Source: Nitrospirota bacterium (GTDB lineage Bacteria > Nitrospirota > Thermodesulfovibrionia > Thermodesulfovibrionales > Magnetobacteriaceae). From it: a stretch of DNA of 64,000 nucleotides. Location of the stretch: positions 60,991 to 124,990 of the forward strand of contig JADFXG010000009.1 of NCBI GenBank assembly GCA_015233895.1. Reading direction: 5' to 3'. Positions 35,421 to 45,263 of this stretch are shown here, in pieces. Position numbers and translations under genes: made by a program. Below the pieces are notes generated by a model that ran no database searches, was not told the origin of the DNA, and saw nothing but the letters and a program-made list of their open reading frames with translations. The first letter of the stretch is position 1. The number at the start of each line of letters is the position of its first letter.

Positions 35421-36680
35421 ATGGGTAATATTGCGATTGCCGAATTGCAGGAAAAAGATGTAGCAGAGTTGACAGTATTAGCAGAGGGGCTGAACGTTGA
35501 GGGAGCCTCAAGCATGAGAAAGCAGGACCTGATTTTTTCAATCCTACAGGCTCAGGCAGAAAAAACCGGTAATTTGTTTGCCGAGGGGGTTTTGGAAATC
35601 CTTGCCGATGGCTTTGGTTTTCTGAGGTCTCCGGATTACAGTTATTTACCAGGCCCTGACGATATATACGTCTCGCCGTCTCAAATCAGAAGGTTTAATC
35701 TGCGCACTGGTGAGCTAATCTCAGGACAGGTGCGTCCGCCTAAGGAAAATGAGCGTTATTTTGCACTCCTTAAAGTAGAAGCAATTAACCACCAGACACC
35801 GGAGGAAAACATAAACAGGCCGCTCTTTGATAACCTTCTTCCCTACTACCCTACGGAGCGCTTAATGCTTGATTATGATTCAAATGATTATGCCACAAGG
35901 GTCATGGAGCTGATAACGCCAACGGGTAAAGGACAAAGGGGACTTATTGTGGCTGCGCCGCGCACCGGTAAGACAATGCTGCTTCAGTCAATAGCAAAGG
36001 CAATAAAGTTTAACCATAAGGAGGTTCATCTCATTATTTTGCTCATTGATGAGCGTCCTGAAGAGGTTACCGACTGGAAGCGGGTAGTGAGTCAGGCAGA
36101 GATTATAAGCTCGACGTTTGATGAGCCTCCGCACAGGCACTGTCAGGTGGCAGAGATGGTGATAAACCGCGCAAAACGGCAGGTGGAATGTAAAAAGGAC
36201 GTGGTTATCCTTCTTGATAGTATAACTAGACTGGCACGTGCTTACAATGCCGTAGTGCCTGCAAGTGGCAAGGTGCTCTCAGGCGGCCTTGACGCAAATG
36301 CCCTGCAAAAACCTAAGCGGTTTTTTGGTACTGCAAGAAACATAGAGCACGGAGGGAGTCTTACCATCATAGCAACTGCACTGGTAGATACCGGAAGCAG
36401 GATGGATGACGTTATATTTGAAGAGTTTAAGGGCACCGGCAACATGGAACTTCACCTTGACAGAAAACTGGTTGACAAGCGGATATTCCCAAGTATAGAT
36501 ATAAACACCTCAGGTACCAGAAAAGAGGAATTGCTTGTAAGCAAAGAAGTGTTAGGTAAGATGTGGGTGCTGCGTAAGGTTCTTACTCCGCTAAGCAGTG
36601 TTGAGAGCATGGAGTTTTTACTGAGTAAGCTTAGAAATACAAAGACAAATAAAGAATTCCTTGAAATGATGAATAAGTAG
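35421..36680 (+). CDS. rho: Transcription termination factor Rho
   Basis: A hexameric RNA helicase that ends transcription. It is 419 residues, the standard length, without the large insertion seen in some phyla. The N-terminal Rho RNA-binding OSB/cold-shock fold has [22 protein letters not shown]. The ATPase core shows the Walker [12 protein letters not shown], Walker [16 protein letters not shown], the secondary RNA-binding Q/R-loop around SGGLDANAL and a late [14 protein letters not shown] ribosome-binding site AAAGGAG precedes the ATG. queE follows after 30 bases. Confidence 0.98.
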   Translation: MGNIAIAELQEKDVAELTVLAEGLNVEGASSMRKQDLIFSILQAQAEKTGNLFAEGVLEILADGFGFLRSPDYSYLPGPDDIYVSPSQIRRFNLRTGELISGQVRPPKENERYFALLKVEAINHQTPEENINRPLFDNLLPYYPTERLMLDYDSNDYATRVMELITPTGKGQRGLIVAAPRTGKTMLLQSIAKAIKFNHKEVHLIILLIDERPEEVTDWKRVVSQAEIISSTFDEPPHRHCQVAEMVINRAKRQVECKKDVVILLDSITRLARAYNAVVPASGKVLSGGLDANALQKPKRFFGTARNIEHGGSLTIIATALVDTGSRMDDVIFEEFKGTGNMELHLDRKLVDKRIFPSIDINTSGTRKEELLVSKEVLGKMWVLRKVLTPLSSVESMEFLLSKLRNTKTNKEFLEMMNK

Positions 36681-36710
36681 TTTGTGTGTATAAGCCTCAG
36701 ATGTTGATGT

Positions 36711-37382
36711 ATGGTAAGAAACACTGATGCCACGCTAAAAGTATGCGAGATTTTTACAAGCATTCAGGGAGAGTCCTCTTATGCAGGTATGCCATGTGTC
36801 TTTGTCCGGCTTACCGGATGCAACCTACGCTGTAGTTACTGTGACACGGTTTATGCCTATAGTGGCGGATATGAAGTAACAATAGCAGAAATAATCGCTG
36901 AGGTTAAAAAATCCGGCATAAAACTTGTTGAGATAACAGGCGGTGAGCCGCTATTACAGCAAAACTCGGCATATCTAATAGATGCGCTCATAGCAGATGG
37001 CAACAACGTACTCATAGAGACAAACGGTTCGATAAGCCTTAAAGTTTTAGGAGATAGAGCTGGCAAACCGGTTACAGTAATCATGGACGTTAAAACTCCG
37101 GCAAGCGGAATGTCGTGCCACAATGATTTTTCAAACTTCGACTTACTTCTAGCCCACGATGAGATTAAATTTGTACTCTCTGATGAAAACGATTACATAT
37201 GGGCAGCCGAGATAATTAAGACTTACCGATTGCACCAAAAATGCCGGATTCTTTTTAGCGCTGTAACATCTGGCTTAAGTTATGAAACACTTGCCTCATG
37301 GATAATCCGAGATGCTTTGCCTGTCAGGTTAAACGTGCAGTTACATAAATACATTTTTACCGGAGATATGAGAGGCAGATAA
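36711..37382 (+). CDS. queE: 7-carboxy-7-deazaguanine synthase
   Basis: QueE, a radical-SAM enzyme of the queuosine/7-deazapurine pathway that turns 6-carboxytetrahydropterin into CDG. It is 223 residues. The iron-sulfur cysteines are in CNLRCSYCDT, preceded by the family stretch EIFTSIQGESSYAG and followed by EITGGEPLLQ. Other queuosine genes are not in the window. It may be transcribed from the rho promoter. Some QueE proteins also affect cell division under stress, a role that cannot be read from sequence. Confidence 0.95.
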   Translation: MVRNTDATLKVCEIFTSIQGESSYAGMPCVFVRLTGCNLRCSYCDTVYAYSGGYEVTIAEIIAEVKKSGIKLVEITGGEPLLQQNSAYLIDALIADGNNVLIETNGSISLKVLGDRAGKPVTVIMDVKTPASGMSCHNDFSNFDLLLAHDEIKFVLSDENDYIWAAEIIKTYRLHQKCRILFSAVTSGLSYETLASWIIRDALPVRLNVQLHKYIFTGDMRGR

Positions 37383-37422
37383 GCGGCTTGCCAAACAGCA
37401 CTGCGTTATCGTATTTTAAAAA

Positions 37423-38697
37423 ATGGCAAAAATCGAAGGTTTTAGTATAAGTAACTTTAAAGCGTTAAAGGATGTAGCTTTTGGGAACACATTTGACACG
37501 CTGGAAAAGGCTCCCTTAACGCCGTTAACTGTTGTAATCGGTAAAAATGGAGTGGGTAAGAGCACACTCTTTGATGCCTTCGGTTTTATATCTGATTGCC
37601 TCAAAGACGGAGTAGAGAAAGCGTGCGATTCAAGAGGTGGATTTGAAAAAATTCTCTCAAAAGGGCAAGACGCTGTTATGTCATTTGCTATTACTTATAA
37701 CGATGAAGTAACCACTCATTCAATAGTATATCAGTTGGGGATAGATTTGGATGATAAAGGACGTCCTTACGTTTTAAGTGAAATCCTGAGTCAAAAAACA
37801 GAAAAGGGTCGTTACAAATTAATTTTACTAAGGTATGGGGGAATAGGGTACGTTTCCAAAAGCGAAACTGACATAGATCAACTTGATTATGAGATAACAA
37901 TGAAAGAAGCCGAAGAAATAATTATAAACTTACGGCAAGGTAAAAAAATAGAAATTCCTAACATGAAAAATGTAGAACTTGAAGACATTAGAAAACTTGG
38001 CATTGCAACTTTTGGGGCGGTTAAGCAACATCCGAGAATTTCACGATTCAGGCAATTTTTAGAAGATTGGTATTTAAGTTACTTTACGCCGGATGCAACG
38101 AAAGAACCAACTTTTGCTGGAGCACAAAACCATTTAAATAAACGTGGTAACAACCTTGCAAATGTAGTAGAGTTTATGGAGAAGAAACACAAAGACCGGT
38201 TTAAAGAAATTCTTGAAAATATCGCAAAGAAAATCCCAGGGATTGATAAGATTGATACTGAGAGGATTCCGAATGGTCAATTACTTCTTCGCTTTACTGA
38301 TAAAGGTTTTACAGATCCATTCTATGTGCAGCAGATGTCTGATGGAACGCTAAAGGTGTTTACCTATCTGCTATTACTAAATGACCCGACACCTCCGCCG
38401 TTTATTTGCATTGAGGAGCCGGAAAATGGCCTATATCATAAGTTGCTTGAAACACTGGTCAGAGAATTCAGGGAACACGCAACCGGTGAGAAAAACAGCT
38501 CTCAGATATTTATTACAACGCATCAGCCATATTTGGTGGATGCACTGGAGCCTGAGGAGGTCTGGATTTTAGAAAAAGGTGAGGACGGATTTGCAACCGT
38601 GCGGAGAGCAAGCGATGACCCGCTCGTTAAGAATCTGGTTGCCGAGGGACTGCCTCTTGGCGGGCTTTGGTATAGCGATTATTTAGACCCGCGGTAA
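37423..38697 (+). CDS. AAA ATPase of the OLD/SMC-like (AAA_15/AAA_21) class
   Basis: A 424-residue ATPase with an ABC-like head. Walker A is IGKNGVGKSTLFDAFGF at about 40-55; Walker B is ICIEEPENGLYH near 325, followed by the H-loop FITTHQPYLVDAL. No long coiled coil is present; the middle is a 170-residue helical insert. It ends four bases before a gene for a small TOPRIM-like protein, and such ATPase/TOPRIM pairs resemble defence modules (PARIS, Gabija/OLD). The ATG is preceded by no clear SD. Confidence 0.8.
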   Translation: MAKIEGFSISNFKALKDVAFGNTFDTLEKAPLTPLTVVIGKNGVGKSTLFDAFGFISDCLKDGVEKACDSRGGFEKILSKGQDAVMSFAITYNDEVTTHSIVYQLGIDLDDKGRPYVLSEILSQKTEKGRYKLILLRYGGIGYVSKSETDIDQLDYEITMKEAEEIIINLRQGKKIEIPNMKNVELEDIRKLGIATFGAVKQHPRISRFRQFLEDWYLSYFTPDATKEPTFAGAQNHLNKRGNNLANVVEFMEKKHKDRFKEILENIAKKIPGIDKIDTERIPNGQLLLRFTDKGFTDPFYVQQMSDGTLKVFTYLLLLNDPTPPPFICIEEPENGLYHKLLETLVREFREHATGEKNSSQIFITTHQPYLVDALEPEEVWILEKGEDGFATVRRASDDPLVKNLVAEGLPLGGLWYSDYLDPR

Positions 38698-38701
38698 TTC
38701 T

Positions 38702-39358
38702 ATGCACTTATACATACTTGTTGAAGACCTGTCAGGGAAAGAAATGCTCGATATTCTTATACCAAAAATAATTAGCACTCAAGAAAATACGTTTAGCATT
38801 ATTTCATACGAAGGTATCGGACATATTCCTAGAAACTTAAACAGCACGCCAGACCTTAGAAATAGATTACTTCTGCATCATCTTCCTGCACAACTTAGAG
38901 CTATTGGCAAAACGTATAAAGACAATCCGAAAGAATATCCTGTTATAATGGTATGTGACCTTGATGATAAAAGGAGTTTAAACGATTTTCTTAAAGAACT
39001 GTTAGAAGTTTTAGACAACTGTAATCCCAAACCGGAAACAAGGTATTGTATTGCAATTGAAGAGGGAGAGGCATGGTTGCTTGGCGATTTAAATGCAGTC
39101 AAACTTGCCTATCCCAATGCAAAGGACAAAGTTCTTAAATCATACAAAAACGATAGTATTTGCGGCACATGGGAAAAGTTAGCTGATGCTGTGTATCCCG
39201 GAGGTCACGTAACACTTGAGCAGTTGGGTCGGCAAACAGTTGGTGCAAAAAAGTCAAAATGGGCGGAAAACATCTCTCCGCATATTGATGTTGAAAATAA
39301 CAAATCCAAAAGTTTTTGTTTTTTTCGTAAAAAAATTATGGAACTAACAAAACAGTAA
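38702..39358 (+). CDS. DUF4276-type (TOPRIM-like) partner of the ATPase
   Basis: A 218-residue protein. The beginning LYILVEDLSGKEMLDILIP has the glutamate-in-a-turn of a TOPRIM first motif, VIMVCDLDDKRS provides the DxD-type motif and CIAIEEGEAWLLGD a second acidic block, as in DUF4276-type proteins. TOPRIM relatives act as nucleases or topoisomerase folds. Translated together with the ATPase. A defence function is inferred from pairing and architecture, not shown; catalytic use of the acidic residues is a guess. Confidence 0.65.
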   Translation: MHLYILVEDLSGKEMLDILIPKIISTQENTFSIISYEGIGHIPRNLNSTPDLRNRLLLHHLPAQLRAIGKTYKDNPKEYPVIMVCDLDDKRSLNDFLKELLEVLDNCNPKPETRYCIAIEEGEAWLLGDLNAVKLAYPNAKDKVLKSYKNDSICGTWEKLADAVYPGGHVTLEQLGRQTVGAKKSKWAENISPHIDVENNKSKSFCFFRKKIMELTKQ

Positions 39359-39397
39359 TTTTTTAAAATGCCTTTGTAGCTAATTCAGCTAACAAAA

Positions 39398-39479
39398 GAC
39401 TGGATTCCTGCCTTCGCAGGAATGACAAAAAAAAGAGGTCGCTCCTCTGTCATTCCCGCCTACGAGCGGGAATCCAGTC
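39398..39479. repeat. Large inverted repeat, REP/MITE-like hairpin
   Basis: Left arm 39398-39426 (GACTGGATTCCTGCC...CAGGAATGAC) and right arm 39449-39479 are near-perfect complements, each arm itself having a small central palindrome. The element closely resembles the widespread bacterial repeat with TGGATTCC and GGAATGAC ends. Only one copy is in the window; it may also terminate the ATPase/TOPRIM transcript. Confidence 0.7.
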
Positions 39480-39606
39480 ATTTTTCCACTTTAAAAAACA
39501 TAAAAACCTACATACCTATAATCATGAAAATCCTCTGACGGAGTTAACTTAATAAGCATTTAAATTTTTTAATCTGCTCATCTGTTGTGCGGGCGGAGCT
39601 CGCATT

Positions 39607-39646
39607 GAAACTTTTTAAGTGGCGGAACGCCAATTAAAAAATTTTC
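39607..39646. repeat. AT-rich inverted repeat with GGCG/CGCC core
   Basis: GAAACTTTTTAAGTGGCG and CGCCAATTAAAAAATTTTC fold into a long hairpin with loop GAA, with a few mismatches. Confidence 0.5.
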
Positions 39647-39712
39647 TACCCACAAGAACAATGAAACAGCATTAAACCAAACTACCCAATCATTGACAAA
39701 AAACCGGGGGTT

Positions 39713-39766
39713 GAGGGGAATCATTCCCCTCACAGGTAGGTTTAAGGGAGGGCAGCGCCATCCCTT
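39713..39766. repeat. Two adjacent GC-rich hairpins upstream of hemL
   Basis: A perfect palindrome GAGGGGAATCATTCCCCTC at 39713-39731 is followed by a second stem AAGGGA/TCCCTT at 39744-39766. The remainder of the 470-base gap 39359-39828 contains the other two hairpins and a likely hemL promoter (GTTAATATT near 39813), but no gene. Confidence 0.5.
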
Positions 39767-39828
39767 ATTAATTATCTTATCAAAAATTTTTATTTACAAA
39801 AAATTTGCAATCATGTTAATATTCTGCC

Positions 39829-41145
39829 ATGAAAAAAACTGATAATAAACTGAAAAAACTCTCAACGAATAAATCTAAGGCGCTTTTTGCAAAAGCGCAA
39901 ACTCTGATTCCAGGCGGTGTTAACAGTCCTGTCAGGGCGTTTAAGGCTGTTGGAGGAGATCCGCTTTTCATATCGCATGCTAAAGGTTCAAAATTAACCG
40001 ATGTTGACGGTAACTCGTACATTGATTATGTGCTATCGTGGGGGCCGTTGATTTTAGGCCATGCGCCAAAGAAAGTCATAGAGGCTGTCACTGAGGCTGC
40101 CGCTAAGGGCACAAGTTACGGTGCTCCTAATCCCTATGAAGTAACACTTGCTGAACTTATTGTCAAAGCCTATCCGTCTATGGATAAGGTACGCTTTGTA
40201 AATTCCGGCACTGAGGCCACAATGAGCGCTATCAGAGTTGCACGTGGGTTTACAAAACGGGATAAAATCATAAAATTTGAAGGCTGCTACCACGGACATG
40301 CTGACGGGCTGCTTGCTAAGGCTGGCTCAGGCGCCGCTACATTTGGCGTTCCAACAAGCCCAGGTGTTCCGGAATCCTACGCATCAGCTACCATCACAGT
40401 TCCATTTAACGACCCAAAAGCTCTGAAAGATATTATAGAAAAAGAAGGCGAAAACATTGCCTGTCTCATTCTTGAGCCGGTTGTCGGAAACATTGGATGT
40501 GTTATCCCAAAAGACGGATTTCTTGAGGAAATCAGAGAGCTGACCCAAAAACATGGTATAGTTTTGATTTTCGATGAGGTTATGACAGGCTTTAGGGCAG
40601 CTTACGGCGGAGCTCAGGAACTGTTTAATATAAAGCCCGATATGACCTGTCTTGGTAAAGTCATAGGGGGAGGGCTGCCAGTTGGAGCTTATGGTGGAAA
40701 GCGTGAAATAATGTCTCTTATCTCTCCTGAGGGTCCTGTGTATCAGGCCGGAACACTTTCAGGAAATCCTATTGCAATGGCCGCAGGGATTGCTACTTTA
40801 AATATTATAAGAAAATCCGGCTTTTATGAAAAACTCAACGAAATCTCAAAAGCCCTTGAATATGGCCTAAATGATGCCGCAAAAAAAGCCAATACAAAGG
40901 TTAAAATCTACCGTGTTGGCTCTATGATGTGCCAGTATTTTACAGATAAGAATGTTACCGATTACATAACCGCAGCATCCAGCGATACTGAGAAATTTGC
41001 CAGATATTTTAGAGGAATGCTCTCATGCGGGATAAACTTTCCGCCGTCTAAGTTTGAAGCGTTTTTTCTTTCATCAGCACACTCAAAAAGTGACATTGAA
41101 CGCACTGTCAGCTATAGCTTTGATATCCTTAAATCTATAAGATAA
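39829..41145 (+). CDS. hemL: Glutamate-1-semialdehyde 2,1-aminomutase
   Basis: A PLP enzyme that makes 5-aminolevulinate from glutamate-1-semialdehyde, the first committed step of C5-route heme synthesis. It is 438 residues and has the family opening [13 protein letters not shown], the PLP-binding segment [13 protein letters not shown] and the catalytic lysine in [17 protein letters not shown]. This supports the C5 pathway being used for the many heme proteins expected in this organism. It stands alone, converging on smc with only 22 bases between. Confidence 0.97.
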   Translation: MKKTDNKLKKLSTNKSKALFAKAQTLIPGGVNSPVRAFKAVGGDPLFISHAKGSKLTDVDGNSYIDYVLSWGPLILGHAPKKVIEAVTEAAAKGTSYGAPNPYEVTLAELIVKAYPSMDKVRFVNSGTEATMSAIRVARGFTKRDKIIKFEGCYHGHADGLLAKAGSGAATFGVPTSPGVPESYASATITVPFNDPKALKDIIEKEGENIACLILEPVVGNIGCVIPKDGFLEEIRELTQKHGIVLIFDEVMTGFRAAYGGAQELFNIKPDMTCLGKVIGGGLPVGAYGGKREIMSLISPEGPVYQAGTLSGNPIAMAAGIATLNIIRKSGFYEKLNEISKALEYGLNDAAKKANTKVKIYRVGSMMCQYFTDKNVTDYITAASSDTEKFARYFRGMLSCGINFPPSKFEAFFLSSAHSKSDIERTVSYSFDILKSIR

Positions 41146-41167
41146 GACGGGGATGTTTGCATGCCTT

Positions 41168-44100
41168 TTATGATGTATGAAGCTCCTCTTTTGCAAACTC
41201 CACGGATATGACTTTTGACACACCTGGTGTCTCGGCTGTAATACCATAGATATATTGGGCAACCTCCATAGTTGTTCTGTTATGGGTTATTACAATAAAC
41301 TGGGTTTTTTCAGACATCTTTACAATCATATCGGCAAAGCGCCTTGTGTTGCCCTCATCCAGTGCTGCATCAGCCTCATCTAAAATACAAAGCGGTGTGG
41401 GTTTAATGACAAACCCGGCAAAGACCAGTGATATGGCGGAAAGGGATTTTTCTCCGCCGGAAAGAAGGTTTATGTTTTGCAGTTTCTTGTGAGGCGGCTG
41501 AACCACTATATCAATGCCGGATTCCAATATGTTGAGAGGATCTGTAAGAATCAACTCTGCATATCCACCGCCAAAAAAACTCCTGAAGGTTTCGTTAAAC
41601 TTTGTGTTTAATTCCATAAACGCCTCGGACAGCCGTTGTTTAGTGGTATGATTAATTTTCGATATCACCTCTTTAAGCTCAGATATAGATGTAACGATGT
41701 CGGCTTGCTGTGTAGTCAAAAAATCGTACCGCGTCTTCAACTCCTCATATTCCTCAATGCTTGAAAGATTAACCGGGCCCATCTCCCGGATTTTTTGCTT
41801 AAGCAGAGGAAGCTTCTCTTCATCCCCCTCTGAAAGCTCACCAGGGTTAAGCTCGTCAAGCCCTTTACCGTAAGCTGTATAGACAGTATGCTCAATGTTT
41901 TCCATCTTGAGGCGATCCTCAGTGCCCTTTAGATTAAGCTCGTTGAGCCTCTCTTTTCCCCTGTCGCTGTCACTTCTAAGAGACAGGGCTTGCTTTTCAA
42001 AATCCCTTAACTCTGTTGAAGTGCCGGATATTAGTTCCCTTTGCTGTTTGATTTTATCCCTTAGTTCTTTGTCTTTTTCCGAGAGCTTTGTCAATGTTTC
42101 CTCATCAGAGACAACTTCAAGAGCCGCTTTGTCAGTTTTTTTGCTTAAAGCCTCCATCTCATTGCTGACAGATTGTATCTTACTCTCCATAGTTTCAATC
42201 TTACGGTTTAACGCAGCCTCTTCATTTTTAGCCGCCCGCAGCCGTTCACGTTGCTTTGTTACGGTCATTTTTTTATCCATAAGGGATGCCCTCAGTCTCT
42301 CAAGCTGAGTGCGTTTACCTGTCGCTGATTCTCTGAGTGAGCCGATATAAGTCTCCGTATCATCTTTGGATTTAGATACAACGGCAAGCCGCGACTCCAT
42401 TTCAGCTGCTTTTAGCCGGAGTTCGGCGATTTCCTTATCGGTCTCTCCGGATTCTATCTGCATGAGGGTTAACCTCTGTTTAAGTCTCTCCTTTTCGTCC
42501 TCACACTTTCTTATGCTGCTTTTATTTGCGGCAATATCTTTGTCAAAGGCGAGCAATGTTTGTTCTGTTTTTGAAATATCTGACTTGAGCATATCTCTCT
42601 TACTAAGGTTTTCCTTATGGCGTGCCTCAAGAGCCGTCAGAGTTTCTTTTAAAACACTGACCTCGCCCCTCAGTTCCCTGATATTTCTTAGATGTCTTAA
42701 CACTGTACCCCTTTTACCGCAAAGCACGGCCCCTGAGCGCTCTAACACATCGCCCTCAAGTGTGACATAGTTTATGCCGGAGCCGCCGCTGTTAAATAGT
42801 TGAAAAGCCGTATTAAGACTATCCACGATTACAAAATCCATCAGGAGCGCCCTTATCAGAGGCAGATACTTCTCCTTTACGCTCACTACGCTTAACGGAT
42901 CAATTACATGCACAGAGAATGCGGGAGGTTTCTCAGAAGATATTTCCGCAACGAGGTCAATACTACAAAGAGCCGTCTTTTCCCATCCGTGGGTATTTAT
43001 AAATCTGACTGCCTCAATAAGTCTATCATTAGAGCTAATAATATAGCCTTTGATTTTTTCAGAGATTGCGCTCTCTATGGCGGTCTCATATTGGCCATCC
43101 ACAGTAAGAACCTCAGAGAGCACTGTCAACGGGTTAAAGAGCTCTGTGAATTCTTTTGTGTTTTTATCCTCAGTGGTCAATTCAAGCAAAGAAGTTAGCC
43201 TTGATGATGAGGCAGCCAACTTTTCTCTCACACCGGAGATTTCCTCCCGAAGGGAGTCAACGGATTTTTCCACATCCTCAAATTCTTTCTTAAGATTTGC
43301 TTTGAGTTCCAATTTTTCACTAAATACCGACTTCTTCCGCTCAAGGTCTGTCTCCATTGACTTAAGCTGACTGTCGTGCGCTTGTATGTCATCAACTGCC
43401 CGTTTTAGAAACTCAGTTGAGGATTCCTTTTTTCTGGTTAATGAGGCTGTAAGCGTTTGTATTGTAGAGAGCTCATTTTTAGCGTTACCCATGCTTTCTG
43501 AAATTTGGAAAAGCTTTTTGTTTTTGTCTCTGATTTCATCCTCAGTTTCAGCGAGAGTTTTTTCAAAAGAAGCGATAAGTTTATTTTCCTCACTGATAGC
43601 GGCCTCAGTTGAATTAATCTCCGTCTCAAGGTTTTCATAAACTCCGGTGAGCCTCTCTAAGGAGTTAATGGCATCGTCACGCTCTGTGGAGTAATCACTC
43701 TCTTGCGCCATAAGGCGTTCGGTATGTGAAGCGGAGTTTTTGATTGATGCTTTCTTTAGCGCAATATCTTTCTCAAGCCCTGAGATTTCCTTTTCAAGTT
43801 TTTGAATAGTTTCAGTCATAGCCTCAAGTGCATTCCTTTGGTTAAAAAGAACCTGAGACTTTGACTTACGATTCTCTTCAAGAGCACCAATTGCAGCGCT
43901 AATTTCCGTAAGTTTTGCATTGACTGCCGCTGATTCCTCTGTGACTTTCAGAAAGTCACTGTGAAGGGCTTCAAAGTCGCGTTTTGCTATTTTTAACTCA
44001 ATTGTGTTGTGCTCTGCCGTCAGGGATTTAAACAGTTCGGCCTTCTTAGCCTGTTTTTCGAGTGAGTTCATGGAGCGTTTAATTTCGGCTATGATATCGT

Positions 44101-44692
44101 TTACCCTGTCAAGGTTAATCTGAGCACGCTCAAGTTTAGCAAGCGCCTCGGTTTTTCTCACCTTGTACTTCATAACACCTGCGACCTCTTCAATAAGAAA
44201 GCGTCTCTCAGTGGGTTTGGTGTTTAGGATTTCGCTTATTCTGCCCTGTTCTAAAATTGAATAACTTTTAACCTCAAGTCCGGTATCGAGAAACATCTCA
44301 CGGACATCCTTAAGGCGGTTGCGTTTTTTGTTTATCAGGTATTCGCTGTCACCGTTTCTAAACAGCCGTCTTGTAATTTCAACTGTTTGTTGAGTGTCGC
44401 TGTCACCGTTTCCATTGCCATCGTTATTTTCATCAATTTGAAAGGTAAGCGTGACATCAGCCATCCCCTTTGGCTTTGTCTCTGAGGTGCCTGCAAAAAT
44501 TACCTCCTCCATTTTGTCGCCTCGGAGATTTTTTGCGCTCTGCTCCCCCAGTACCCACCTGAAGGCATCCACCACGTTGCTCTTGCCACAACCGTTTGGC
44601 CCGACTATGCAGGTTATCCCCGAGTGCATCGTAAAGGTGGTTTTATCAGAAAATGACTTAAAACCGTTTAATTCAAGACTGAGTATTTTCAT
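41168..44692 (-). CDS. smc: Chromosome segregation protein SMC
   Basis: A 1174-residue SMC ATPase that, with ScpA and ScpB, condenses and segregates the chromosome. The N-terminal head opens LELNGFKSFSDKTTFTMHSG with Walker A VGPNGCGKSNVVDAF. A long coiled coil is interrupted by the hinge at about 500-650 (LEGDVLERSGAVLCGK). The C-terminal head has the signature NLLSGGEKSLSAISLVFA and Walker B LCILDEADAALDEGN. Full length, no defect seen. The scp genes are not in the window. Confidence 0.97.
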   Translation of the reverse strand: MKILSLELNGFKSFSDKTTFTMHSGITCIVGPNGCGKSNVVDAFRWVLGEQSAKNLRGDKMEEVIFAGTSETKPKGMADVTLTFQIDENNDGNGNGDSDTQQTVEITRRLFRNGDSEYLINKKRNRLKDVREMFLDTGLEVKSYSILEQGRISEILNTKPTERRFLIEEVAGVMKYKVRKTEALAKLERAQINLDRVNDIIAEIKRSMNSLEKQAKKAELFKSLTAEHNTIELKIAKRDFEALHSDFLKVTEESAAVNAKLTEISAAIGALEENRKSKSQVLFNQRNALEAMTETIQKLEKEISGLEKDIALKKASIKNSASHTERLMAQESDYSTERDDAINSLERLTGVYENLETEINSTEAAISEENKLIASFEKTLAETEDEIRDKNKKLFQISESMGNAKNELSTIQTLTASLTRKKESSTEFLKRAVDDIQAHDSQLKSMETDLERKKSVFSEKLELKANLKKEFEDVEKSVDSLREEISGVREKLAASSSRLTSLLELTTEDKNTKEFTELFNPLTVLSEVLTVDGQYETAIESAISEKIKGYIISSNDRLIEAVRFINTHGWEKTALCSIDLVAEISSEKPPAFSVHVIDPLSVVSVKEKYLPLIRALLMDFVIVDSLNTAFQLFNSGGSGINYVTLEGDVLERSGAVLCGKRGTVLRHLRNIRELRGEVSVLKETLTALEARHKENLSKRDMLKSDISKTEQTLLAFDKDIAANKSSIRKCEDEKERLKQRLTLMQIESGETDKEIAELRLKAAEMESRLAVVSKSKDDTETYIGSLRESATGKRTQLERLRASLMDKKMTVTKQRERLRAAKNEEAALNRKIETMESKIQSVSNEMEALSKKTDKAALEVVSDEETLTKLSEKDKELRDKIKQQRELISGTSTELRDFEKQALSLRSDSDRGKERLNELNLKGTEDRLKMENIEHTVYTAYGKGLDELNPGELSEGDEEKLPLLKQKIREMGPVNLSSIEEYEELKTRYDFLTTQQADIVTSISELKEVISKINHTTKQRLSEAFMELNTKFNETFRSFFGGGYAELILTDPLNILESGIDIVVQPPHKKLQNINLLSGGEKSLSAISLVFAGFVIKPTPLCILDEADAALDEGNTRRFADMIVKMSEKTQFIVITHNRTTMEVAQYIYGITAETPGVSKVISVEFAKEELHTS

Positions 44693-44719
44693 TAAATTTG
44701 TGCTTATTTATCGAATCGT

Positions 44720-44929
44720 GTGCTTGTATTGTACAGAGTGAACATAAAGAGCGTCAAGGTTACAAGACACGGCAAAATTAAACGCTGTTGTAAAGTGTAC
44801 CTGAAAGAATATGCCGATGTTACCGATGCCATAAAGTCGCTTCGTCAATATTTTATGTTTTACAATAACAAGCGGCCTCATCAGCAACTCAACCATAAAA
44901 CCCCAAAGGATGTATATACCAACACATGA
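44720..44929 (+). pseudogene. IS3-family transposase remnant
   Basis: The end of a DDE transposase of the IS3/IS150 type: VYLKEYADVTDAIKSLRQYF is followed by the family's YNNKRPHQQLNHKTP-(K/A)-D-V-Y ending. Only the last ~50 residues of the protein remain, preceded by unrelated sequence, so the insertion element has been deleted almost entirely. No terminal inverted repeat could be seen. It lies at the border between smc and the exporter locus and marks an old insertion or rearrangement. Confidence 0.8.
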
Positions 44930-45046
44930 ACTACTTACTTACACTACCTAATAGATACTTGTTTTTTTGTTTTGACAATGGGGTACACTTTAATTCCAAT
45001 CGTTATACTAAGTTGTATTATCGTTATTTCTATCGTAAAATCAATA

Positions 45047-45062
45047 TTATTGCATGCAATAA
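45047..45062. promoter_or_regulatory. Palindromic activator-type site A1 (TTGCATGCAA core)
   Basis: A perfect 16-base palindrome TTATTGCATGCAATAA, about 150 bases upstream of the -24/-12-like element of the first exporter unit. The ten-base core also occurs at 53049-53062 in front of the second exporter unit. A half-site ATTGCAT follows at 45066-45072. Confidence 0.7.
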
Positions 45063-45124
45063 ATAATTGCATATTTCTCCTGATGCCGTGTTCCTTAATT
45101 GTACGCCTTGTTTGCCAGTTCTAA

Positions 45125-45141
45125 TGCAATAAACCGTTGCA
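45125..45141. promoter_or_regulatory. Activator-type site A2 (TGCAA-N7-TTGCA)
   Basis: TGCAATAAACCGTTGCA; inverted 5-base arms. It shares 14 of 17 bases with the site at 53151-53167. The TGCA-type arms and upstream location are like NtrC-family enhancer sites. Confidence 0.7.
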
Positions 45142-45194
45142 CCTAAAAAACATGAAGTTACCATAAGTGCTTGATTAATAAATGAAAAATAAAA

Positions 45195-45210
45195 TGGCAC
45201 GAAACTTGAT
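45195..45210 (+). promoter_or_regulatory. Sigma54-like -24/-12 promoter of first exporter unit
   Basis: TGGCACGAAACTTGAT: -24 GG and -12 element spaced 10 bases apart as required for sigma54; the -12 reads TTGAT where the consensus is TTGC(A/T), so one key base deviates. The same TGGCACG-N4-TTGATAT recurs at 53234. The start codon lies 54 bases downstream. Confidence 0.6.
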
Positions 45211-45263
45211 ATATAAAGTACAATATGAAACTTAATAATTTATCCTTAAAGGAGGAGAAACAA

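Noticed and set aside
41895..43640. Several plus-strand open frames of 84-137 codons inside smc
   Set aside because: They are mirrors of the coiled-coil codons of smc; Ser/Leu-rich with no ribosome-binding sites.
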